Shown here: positions 23,446 to 29,904 of the stretch, in pieces | How the letters are laid out: each line of letters starts with the position of its first letter | Position numbering within the stretch: the first letter of the stretch is position 1 | The notes under the pieces: generated by a model | The model's input: the letters and a program-made list of their open reading frames with translations, nothing else | What the model was told of the DNA's origin: nothing | Databases searched by the model: none | IMG/VR virus record: IMGVR_UViG_3300009419_000032 | Location: 1-40,396 of that record | Origin: a virus | Length of the DNA stretch: 40,396 nucleotides | Direction: 5' to 3' (one strand) | Made by a program: the position numbers and the translations under genes

Positions 23446-24456
23446 TTGACAACACAGTACACGTTTAGCGTATATGTAAAAGCAGCTGAACGAAACTATG
23501 TTATATTAAAATGGAGCTATAGCACTTCATCAGCGTATGCATGTTTTGATTTAACAACAGGATTAATAACCCAGAGCGGTATATTCGGCACTGCTCAATT
23601 GATAAATACCGGTGCAACTAGTGTAGGCAATGGATGGTGGAGATTGAGTATAACTGGATATGCGATTAGAGACTGTAGTATTGTAATATCCAATTCTGGA
23701 ACATTTTCAACAACGGATGGTTCATATTCGTATGCTGGCACTCTTGGGAGTGGGATATACGCATGGGGGGCTCAACTTAATCTTACTAGTATTAAGACTT
23801 ACCAAAAAACCACTAATGTGGCATATAATGGGAATGGCTATGTGACAACATGGTATGACCAGTCAGGAAACACCGGTAGGAATGCAACACAGACAACGGC
23901 TACAAATCAGCCAAGAATTGTTAGTGCTGGGGTGGTGGATAGAATAAATAATAAGCCTTCTGCATACTATAATGGCTCTAGTACTTTTTTAAATATTGTA
24001 AATATTGATTTATCTATTTCATTTGTTTTTGGTGTAGGCATTGCCACCGCAAACGTAAGTGGATTTAATGCCCACACTATTTTTTCTAAAAATTCAATAT
24101 CAAATTTTGATCGAGAGTCGACACTTTATATTGATAGAACAGGATCCCAGATTATTTTTCAAAAAGTTATTAGCGCAAGTAGCGCAGCCGTAAAGGCAAT
24201 GGATATTTCCAAAATAAATTTATTTACTGGCGTATATTATACTAATATCTTAGCTTATGTTAATGGTGTTTCGGGTACGTCAGTCGCATTAAGGGCTGGA
24301 ACTTTAACAAATCCAAAATGCACGATTGGGAGTAGTGGAATAGGCGCGTTATTTTTATTGGGTTATATCCCTGAAATTGTAGTGTACAATTCCGACCAAA
24401 CCACCAACCGAACCCAAATAGAACAAAACATAAACCAATACTACACAATATACTAA
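23446..24456 (+). CDS. GH54-like receptor-binding protein, copy B, 3' part with inserted CBM-like domain
   Basis: The frame is open from 23248; the TTG at 23446 is only the first possible start codon and really encodes a Leu inside a domain. From 23281 it encodes 'YCTYSEDLGSSFG', 'SSITANSTTAPDGATTANKV', 'YTFSVYVKAAERNYVILKW', 'VGNGWWRLSITG', 'SGIYAWGAQLNL', a carbohydrate-binding-like beta-sandwich common in phage fibres. It is inserted in the GH54-like fold just before 'GYVTTWYDQSGNTGRNATQ'. The usual C-terminus 'QNINQYYTIY' follows. Copies A and C lack this insert. With the 5' part restored the gene would be about 484 aa. Its 3' part is AT-rich like the 3' halves of copies A and C. Confidence 0.65.
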   Translation: MTTQYTFSVYVKAAERNYVILKWSYSTSSAYACFDLTTGLITQSGIFGTAQLINTGATSVGNGWWRLSITGYAIRDCSIVISNSGTFSTTDGSYSYAGTLGSGIYAWGAQLNLTSIKTYQKTTNVAYNGNGYVTTWYDQSGNTGRNATQTTATNQPRIVSAGVVDRINNKPSAYYNGSSTFLNIVNIDLSISFVFGVGIATANVSGFNAHTIFSKNSISNFDRESTLYIDRTGSQIIFQKVISASSAAVKAMDISKINLFTGVYYTNILAYVNGVSGTSVALRAGTLTNPKCTIGSSGIGALFLLGYIPEIVVYNSDQTTNRTQIEQNINQYYTIY

Positions 24457-24476
24457 GACACTCATATAACTAAACC

Positions 24477-25178
24477 ATGCCAATACTACAGAAAAGAAGT
24501 CTTGTAACCGGGTCAATACCCACAACAGCGTCCCTATCTCCAGGGGAGCTGGCAATGAACGTACCTGATGGCAAGGTGTACCTTAGAAAATCCGGTAGCG
24601 GATCAGACACGATACAATCAGCCATCACAACAGGAGCTAGCAACTCCGGAAGCGTAGTACTGACCGGCTCATTAGCAGTGTCAGGCTCAGGCACGATACT
24701 AACCGCTAATGGTGACGTCCTGGAATTCAATGCCGATACCTTCGAACTGACCGGTAGCCTGGCAGTATACGGTAGCTCACTGTACTCAGGAAGCATGGTA
24801 TTAACCGGATCATTAACGGCTACTCAAGGAGTTACCGCATCACTGTTCGGGACATCAAGCTGGTCTGTGACTAGCTCATACTCACTGAACAATCTGAGCT
24901 CATCATACGCACTGACTGCTAGATCATCGTCATACGCATTGAGCTCATCATACTCTGATAACTCTTTATCTAGCTCGTATGCTGCTAATAGCCTTAGCTC
25001 TTCATATGCTGCTAACAGCTTGAGCTCATCATACTCCGCTAATGCATTGTCTAGCTCATACTCACTAAGCTCTAGCAATGCCCTTACTGCGTCATATGCA
25101 TTGGCTAGTGCGGGAGGTGGGGTAGGAAACAACATCACAGCAGCAACAAGTCTATATTTATACAATAACGCATACTAA
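24477..25178 (+). CDS. Fibre stalk with attachment domain and SSYA repeats (cassette 3)
   Basis: This 233-aa protein begins 'MPILQKRSLVTGSIPTTASL', 'SPGELAMNVPDGKVYLRKSG', the same type of baseplate-attachment start as the 832-aa fibre. 'GSLAVSGSG' strands follow at about 60-120, then a dense array of 'SSSYAxNSL' repeats (about 126-215), ending 'LYLYNNAY'. It lies 11 bases before the 139-aa gene and heads cassette 3. It probably gives the stalk for the following GH54-like protein. Within its last codons is another ATATTTATA copy (25154-25162). Confidence 0.8.
   Translation: MPILQKRSLVTGSIPTTASLSPGELAMNVPDGKVYLRKSGSGSDTIQSAITTGASNSGSVVLTGSLAVSGSGTILTANGDVLEFNADTFELTGSLAVYGSSLYSGSMVLTGSLTATQGVTASLFGTSSWSVTSSYSLNNLSSSYALTARSSSYALSSSYSDNSLSSSYAANSLSSSYAANSLSSSYSANALSSSYSLSSSNALTASYALASAGGGVGNNITAATSLYLYNNAY
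24854..25111 (+). repeat. SSYA coding repeat array
   Basis: About eleven near-tandem units of 'SSSYAxNSL' type, encoded by variants of AGCTCATCATAC(G/T)C. Synonymous codons vary between units, so the protein repeat is better kept than the DNA. Similar shorter arrays lie at about 20680-20830 and 21590-21700. Confidence 0.75.
25154..25162 (+). promoter_or_regulatory. Candidate promoter motif inside end of 233-aa fibre gene
   Basis: TATATTTATA occurs 27 bases before the ATG at 25190, inside the coding end of the previous gene (encoding LYLY). It could be chance, but its distance and orientation fit the other copies. Confidence 0.4.
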
Positions 25179-25189
25179 ATCAATAACAA

Positions 25190-25609
25190 ATGCCAGCAAA
25201 TACATTACCCATATTCACATTAGTACCCGACATTGGTTTCGGGAGAATGGTAGCAGCCAATACCGGTTCTGACGGATCCGGAACGCTCTATACCGTTTTT
25301 ACAGCCGGAGTCAATGGCTCAAGAGTGGACTCCATCACATTTACTAACTCACAAGCAACATATGCGGCATCTAGTGCCATGGTAGCTAGAGTGTTTGTTA
25401 CAGACATTACTGGATCAAATCCAAGACTATTGTCTGAGATTGCACTACCAGCTGCTACAAGAACTGCCGCTGTTGTAGGACAAACACAGGTAATTACATA
25501 CCTAAACGGATTGATACTCCCTAGCGGATCTCTAGTAAGGACATGCCAGAGTGTGTATGCAGGAGTTCAGGATCAAGTAGATGTAGTAGTAAGAGGAGGG
25601 GACTTCTAA
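25190..25609 (+). CDS. Small beta-rich structural protein
   Basis: This 139-aa protein begins 'MPANTLPIFTLVPDIGFGRM' and has alternating strands with 'GSGTLYTVFTAGVNGSRVDS' and 'VARVFVTDITG', ending 'VDVVVRGGDF'. It resembles small beta-sandwich virion proteins seen in many tailed phages, possibly a fibre or decoration component, though I cannot name a family. It lies between a stalk gene and a GH54-like gene and overlaps the latter by one base (TAATG), so it is probably part of the same fibre complex. Confidence 0.72.
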   Translation: MPANTLPIFTLVPDIGFGRMVAANTGSDGSGTLYTVFTAGVNGSRVDSITFTNSQATYAASSAMVARVFVTDITGSNPRLLSEIALPAATRTAAVVGQTQVITYLNGLILPSGSLVRTCQSVYAGVQDQVDVVVRGGDF

Positions 25610-26493
25610 TGACATCAGCAGAATCAGCATATGGATTTCCATTGCCTGTATCTACTAATATGGGTTATGGATTTCCTAGTATAAAGAATCTATTGCTAGA
25701 TACCTATAGTGGTGCTGCTGCAGCGTATTCACTAAGAAAACTGAGAACTGCCTACACTGGAGCTGCTATTAGAGTGAGGAGATCATCGGATAGCGTAGAA
25801 AGTGATATAGGGTTCACTAGTACTGGGGCATTGGATGAAACATCTCTTACTACGTTTATAGGGGCTAACAGCGGGTTTGTGACAACGTGGTATGATCAAT
25901 CAGGTAACACCGGTAGAAATGCCGCACAGACAACAGCAGCAAGTCAACCGAGAATTGTGAATGCAGGGGTAATTGAGCGGCGTAATGGTAAGCCAGCGTT
26001 AAGGTTTCCTGCAAATATGCCTGCATATAAATTTGATGCACCAAATACAAATTGGATATATTTTGGCATTGTTTCTTATGATAATGCGGCTGGACTTCGA
26101 CAGTGTTATGGTTATAATGGGGGAGGTTATCAGACAAGTGGTATCTATATGATTGGCCCAAACACAACATTTAATAGGGCTGGGGGCACTTCGGGAATAG
26201 GTGCTACTGGTAGCTATGTAAGCAATTCATTATTACTATTTGGCACTCAATACTTATCTAATAACACTGGCATAGGATTTCTAAACGCAAATACATCAGC
26301 TCCTGCAAGTGCACTTATCAACGGATCACCATACACAAGCGGAGGTGGGTTTGGTTTTGGCGTATATGGGGCATCAGCCGGAACATTTTCACTAGACGGG
26401 CATATTGCAGAACACATAGCATATCAGGTAGATAACACCGCAAATATTAATAATATAAAAATAAACATAAACAGTTATTATGCAATATATTAA
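25609..26493 (+). CDS. GH54/AbfB-like lectin-fold receptor-binding protein, copy C
   Basis: I choose the ATG at 25609, which overlaps the previous stop by one base; the open frame extends upstream but only inside the preceding gene. The protein is 294 aa, the same length as copy A. The conserved block is 'AAAAYSLRKLRTAYTGAAIR', 'DIGFTSTGALDETSLTTFIG', 'GFVTTWYDQSGNTGRNAAQ'. The N-terminus 'MTSAESAYGFPLPVSTNMGY' replaces the 'MGITI' start of copies A and B. The 3' half is unrelated in detail to those of A and B until the shared C-terminus 'ININSYYAIY'. As with copy A, enzymatic activity cannot be judged. It overlaps a truncated 26-codon frame. Confidence 0.75.
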   Translation: MTSAESAYGFPLPVSTNMGYGFPSIKNLLLDTYSGAAAAYSLRKLRTAYTGAAIRVRRSSDSVESDIGFTSTGALDETSLTTFIGANSGFVTTWYDQSGNTGRNAAQTTAASQPRIVNAGVIERRNGKPALRFPANMPAYKFDAPNTNWIYFGIVSYDNAAGLRQCYGYNGGGYQTSGIYMIGPNTTFNRAGGTSGIGATGSYVSNSLLLFGTQYLSNNTGIGFLNANTSAPASALINGSPYTSGGGFGFGVYGASAGTFSLDGHIAEHIAYQVDNTANINNIKININSYYAIY

Positions 26494-26560
26494 AGTCACT
26501 TCATTAGGCGGTTATTCATCAGAATTTCGCTGCAAACCATCCCAACAAAATCTAAAATAA
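26480..26560 (+). pseudogene. Truncated copy of the 131-aa fibre-associated gene
   Basis: The 26-codon frame reads MQYIKVTSLGGYSSEFRCK before diverging, against MQYIKVTSLGEYTSEFRCK in the 131-aa protein at 22589. It uses the same overlap with the upstream 'YYAIY' codons. After residue 19 the homology ends and a stop follows. It looks like a remnant left by duplication of the cassette followed by deletion, or a short peptide kept for the overlap. Confidence 0.7.
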
Positions 26561-26565
26561 GCTAT

Positions 26566-28902
26566 ATGATACAAACCATTATCACGTCTATGAAGACTCA
26601 GTTAGACGACCTCCAAACGATTATAACCAATCAGGAGAGTCTGATAACAAGTCAAAGCAACTCAGCCACCGAGCTAGAGAAGTACAAACAGCAGAACAGT
26701 ACGCTAATAACCGGAGTGCTAGAAGACTTCAAAGTCTTCAAACAGCAAACCACTGCTACGTTTTTAAACTATCAGAAGGAGCTAGAAAAGCTAGATGCTA
26801 GGATAAACAGCATCTCAACACTAGTAATCCCTACTACCACTCCTGCTCCCGTAGTAGTGACCACTCCGGCCCCAATAGTGATAACTACCCCTGCACCTAC
26901 GCAGACAGTAACGCCTATAACAACACCAGCACCGGTAATCAATACTCCTACTCCCACTCAGTCGATTACACCAGCGCCTACAGTACCGACTACAGCAGTA
27001 CCGGTATCAGAGTCTATCTCTGTAAAAGGGCAGGCCCAATCAACCCATTTCTCATCTTACATAAAGTGGGATGAGGTGCCGGGAGCTGAGTATTACATCG
27101 TAAATAAGAACGGAATAGAGCTCACCGTAGTAAACGGAAACGACACCTGGGATGTTGAATACACGCAGAACTCAGAAGTGACGTACACCGTACAGCCCAT
27201 GTCAACCACCGCTGACAAGTTCGATCCTATAAAGATAGTAGCTAAGACTGCTACCGCACCTGTCATAGACAGCAAGTCTGTTGGAGACTACAAAGACCTG
27301 ACGAATGTATCCTTAAAAGGCTCCGTAGTAAGCGGGTATAAGTTCGCAGCATCCGACGTAGGCAAGGTCATAAGCCTGAGCGCTACCAGGAAAGCCTCAT
27401 GGTATAGAGAGGCTCCTATGTGGTCACATACCTTCATCAAAGAGGTGACGGCTAGTGGAGATGCCATCATAGAGACAAAGGTCTATAAGAACATCCCATT
27501 GGGAACACCGGCAGCGGAGCTAGTAGACAGCCCAAGCACCTTCGGATACTTCGCTACCAATAACTTCGATACCCTGAAGATAGAGCTCTCATCATCCACT
27601 CCATCTACTGTAAAGCTGACAGGAGACGTGTACGCAGACCCATCAAGGACAGAGTGGTACGTAGACAACATTGTGGAGAAGCAAGGGAACTCCGTAGGCA
27701 TGATTAAGGTGAACAACCCTGCTCTGCTAGTAACAGGCAATATCATATTCGGTGGTGAAGACCTCCTGGGTCATAGAGAGAACAACGTCATCATCCCCTA
27801 TACTGAATGGTACCCATACAACATCTTCCACCATAAGGGAGGCCTATTCGCATGGAGAGGTAATGTAAGAGGATGTCAGACCGTGTGCATCATGAACAGG
27901 ACAGGACAGAGCCGATTCAAATTCTATCAGAAAGATATCGAAACAGTACCTAACTGCCAATTCATATACTCAGGAACATTCGGAGACAGGTTGAACTACC
28001 AAACAGGGTTCACTAACATAGCGGATAGTCAGCGTGGTAAGGCTACAGCAGGGAAAGACCTGGTAGCATGTATTAATGCCAACCTGTATGTCTCTGAGCC
28101 CTTCGTAGTAAGGCCTTATACTCCTCAAGCACCTCCTACCGACAAAGTAAGCCTTACGTTTGGTAAGCGGTTCCTGATGAGGAACACCACAGTGAACGGC
28201 TCCGCATTCTCAAAACCTTCAATCCCTGTGGATGCAGTGATAGAAGATCTAAAAGACGGCACAGCTAAGATAACAGTAGACAAAACCAAGTACCCAACAT
28301 TCTCATTCTACAGCAATGTAGGCATTTGGTCAAGACTGCCATTGATATTCAAATCACCGGATACAGCAGCAGGTAGTATTAATGCCTTCCAGAACTCAGT
28401 AGGAAAGTATGTAAGCAAGATAAACAACGCCTACGAAGTGTTGGTAAAGGTAGAAGGAGATCCAATACCGGGAATCGTCAATAAGCCTATGATATTCGGA
28501 AACGTGCGACTGATAACCTGCCAGGATATGCAACCTACAATCCCATGGGAAGGACATGTACTGTACACTAGCAGCCTAGTGGAGATTGAGATCTACAATG
28601 TTCATCTTATGGGTCTGTTGAGCTTCCTGTTGAGGGCTAACAACTCCGATAACTACTCTGGGTACTTCAATCAGTTTAGCATGTCTAAGATAACCTATAC
28701 ATCGCCTAGCAAAACAAACCCTAGATTTGATGACATTAAAGAGTTCGGAGGCTATGTGCAATTCGCAGAATGGCCTGGACCACCATACATACAGGCAACC
28801 GTACAAGGGTTCAACCCCAATAAAAAAGCTCTGATGTACAAATGTCAAGAGCCTAATGCGGTGAATCAGAATGGAGGAATGCCATTCCTAGTAGTGAAGT
28901 AA
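26566..28902 (+). CDS. Tail spike-like protein: coiled coil, Pro/Thr linker, Fn3-like and beta-helix-like regions
   Basis: This 778-aa protein has a clear order of parts. Residues 1-88 form a coiled coil that could trimerise. Residues about 88-150 are a Pro/Thr linker with repeats of 'TTPAP' and 'TPTQ'. Residues about 150-230 resemble an Fn3-type beta sandwich ('SSYIKWDEVPGAEYYIVNKN'). From about 255, 'KFAASDVGKVISLS' resembles the entry of pectate-lyase-like beta-helix tailspikes, and the rest is beta-rich with many aromatic residues. It lies last in the fibre region. A glycan-degrading or glycan-binding spike is the best inference; no catalytic motif was recognised. The gene is GC-richer and free of the AT-rich 3' halves seen in the lectin genes. 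Confidence 0.75.
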   Translation: MIQTIITSMKTQLDDLQTIITNQESLITSQSNSATELEKYKQQNSTLITGVLEDFKVFKQQTTATFLNYQKELEKLDARINSISTLVIPTTTPAPVVVTTPAPIVITTPAPTQTVTPITTPAPVINTPTPTQSITPAPTVPTTAVPVSESISVKGQAQSTHFSSYIKWDEVPGAEYYIVNKNGIELTVVNGNDTWDVEYTQNSEVTYTVQPMSTTADKFDPIKIVAKTATAPVIDSKSVGDYKDLTNVSLKGSVVSGYKFAASDVGKVISLSATRKASWYREAPMWSHTFIKEVTASGDAIIETKVYKNIPLGTPAAELVDSPSTFGYFATNNFDTLKIELSSSTPSTVKLTGDVYADPSRTEWYVDNIVEKQGNSVGMIKVNNPALLVTGNIIFGGEDLLGHRENNVIIPYTEWYPYNIFHHKGGLFAWRGNVRGCQTVCIMNRTGQSRFKFYQKDIETVPNCQFIYSGTFGDRLNYQTGFTNIADSQRGKATAGKDLVACINANLYVSEPFVVRPYTPQAPPTDKVSLTFGKRFLMRNTTVNGSAFSKPSIPVDAVIEDLKDGTAKITVDKTKYPTFSFYSNVGIWSRLPLIFKSPDTAAGSINAFQNSVGKYVSKINNAYEVLVKVEGDPIPGIVNKPMIFGNVRLITCQDMQPTIPWEGHVLYTSSLVEIEIYNVHLMGLLSFLLRANNSDNYSGYFNQFSMSKITYTSPSKTNPRFDDIKEFGGYVQFAEWPGPPYIQATVQGFNPNKKALMYKCQEPNAVNQNGGMPFLVVK

Positions 28903-28942
28903 AAAAAGTTTCAATAAAATCCATTTTTAGTATAAACCGTAT

Positions 28943-28951
28943 ATATTTATA
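28943..28951 (+). promoter_or_regulatory. Candidate promoter motif before small-gene cluster
   Basis: ATATTTATA in the longer palindromic context TATATATTTATATA ends 23 bases before the ATG at 28975. Confidence 0.6.
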
Positions 28952-28974
28952 TACAGATAAAACAAAAGAAAAGC

Positions 28975-29313
28975 ATGTTCCTAATCATTACCGCCCTATG
29001 TATTGTAATTCTTATCGCAATACTGCAAAACAGAAAAGTAGCAGAAACAAAAAGCAATCCTAATAACGTCTATGGAGCTCCCAAAGAGCCCGTAGAAGAT
29101 AACGGAGGCGACGTTCTTCACAAGCCTGAGCCTGTGGAAAAAGTAGTAGAAGAGGTAAAGCCTGTAGAAGTAATCAAACCAGCAGAAGTAACTGTTAAGG
29201 TACTAGTAGAAGCCCAGGAAGCTCCTGTAAAGAAGACAGCTCCGGTAAAAAAGACTACAGCTAAGCCAAAGCCTGTTCATAATAACAAAAAGCCTTTAAA
29301 GGGTGGTAAGTAA
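28975..29313 (+). CDS. Membrane-anchored Pro/Lys/Glu-rich protein
   Basis: This 112-aa protein has one N-terminal membrane segment (about residues 2-18, 'FLIITALCIVILIAILQ') followed by an extended, soluble Pro/Glu/Val/Lys-rich region ('EPVEKVVEEVKPVEVIKPAE') and a Lys/Pro-rich basic end. The layout resembles TonB-like periplasm-spanning linkers; a spanin-like role is also possible, but no lipobox or partner gene is seen. Its end overlaps the next gene by 11 bases. Function is unknown. Confidence 0.7.
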   Translation: MFLIITALCIVILIAILQNRKVAETKSNPNNVYGAPKEPVEDNGGDVLHKPEPVEKVVEEVKPVEVIKPAEVTVKVLVEAQEAPVKKTAPVKKTTAKPKPVHNNKKPLKGGK

Positions 29314-29539
29314 GATAGCGGATATCGTCTCTTCATGGGCCATCTCAATAAACCCTACAAAGGAACAGCAAGAGATAGCCAACCACAGACTAGCAATTTG
29401 CGATAAGTGTGCATCCGCAAGATATAAAAAATCCATAGATCTCCACTACTGTGGGGAGTGCGGATGCCCACTTAGCAAAAAAGTATTTTCAAAACTTCCC
29501 GGAAGAGCGGCTTGCCCTCTAGAAAAATGGGATAAATAA
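29303..29539 (+). CDS. Small zinc-ribbon protein
   Basis: This 78-aa protein has six Cys: C33-x2-C36, C50-x2-C53-x-C55 and C71, in 'CDKC', 'CGECGCPL' and 'CPLEKW', a zinc-ribbon pattern seen in small proteins of several tailed phages. The start is a GTG overlapping the previous gene by 11 bases; no in-frame ATG is available before the Cys residues except inside the domain. Role unknown; a structural metal site or nucleic-acid contact is possible. Confidence 0.72.
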   Translation: MVSKIADIVSSWAISINPTKEQQEIANHRLAICDKCASARYKKSIDLHYCGECGCPLSKKVFSKLPGRAACPLEKWDK

Positions 29540-29548
29540 AAAACCGTT

Positions 29549-29821
29549 ATGGATACCAACAAAGAATTGACCAAAGAAGAACTCGAAAGCCTGAAAGAAG
29601 TAAACACTCGCTACAACAACCTGCTGGTTAGCGTAGGCGAATTAGAAATCTCCTTAGAAGATGCAAACGCTAGAGTGACTGCTATAAAAGCCGAGAAGGT
29701 AAATCTTATGGCGGACTACAGCAGTCTTAAGACAAAGAGCGAAGAGCTCTCGAATAAACTAGTAGAAAAGTATGGCCCAGGCAGGATCGACATAGAGACT
29801 GGGAAAATAGAGTCTATCTAG
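29549..29821 (+). CDS. Small coiled-coil protein
   Basis: This 90-aa protein is almost entirely helical, with heptad-like spacing over residues 8-72 ('LTKEELESLKEVNTRYNNLL' and onward) and a C-terminal 'KYGPGRIDIETGKIES' strand pair. Similar small proteins with an ending of the type 'YG.G.id...G' occur in phages of Bacteroidota as I recall. It ends just before the promoter of the sheath gene. Function unknown. Confidence 0.72.
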   Translation: MDTNKELTKEELESLKEVNTRYNNLLVSVGELEISLEDANARVTAIKAEKVNLMADYSSLKTKSEELSNKLVEKYGPGRIDIETGKIESI

Positions 29822-29855
29822 AGTCTTCCATATGGTGTTTTGAGAATTATTTTAG

Positions 29856-29864
29856 ATATTTATT
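29856..29864 (+). promoter_or_regulatory. Candidate promoter motif before tail sheath gene
   Basis: ATATTTATT lies 40 bases before the sheath ATG in an 83-base gap. The last base differs from the consensus, as it does before the tube gene. Confidence 0.5.
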
Positions 29865-29904
29865 GTTGTATCGAGTTATATTATTCTTTTAAACATCATA
29901 TAAA

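Noticed and set aside
24854-25111. CRISPR array suggested by regular repeats
   Set aside because: The repeats are coding (SSYA units) with synonymous variation and no unique spacers of constant length.
25543-25608. Upstream start for GH54-like copy C
   Set aside because: It lies entirely inside the preceding gene; the ATG at 25609 overlapping the stop (TAATG) gives the same 294-aa length as copy A.
18883-28902. Diversity-generating retroelement in the fibre region
   Set aside because: The Mtd-like fibre start invites it, but no reverse transcriptase frame and no template/variable repeat pair with adenine-specific differences was seen in the window.
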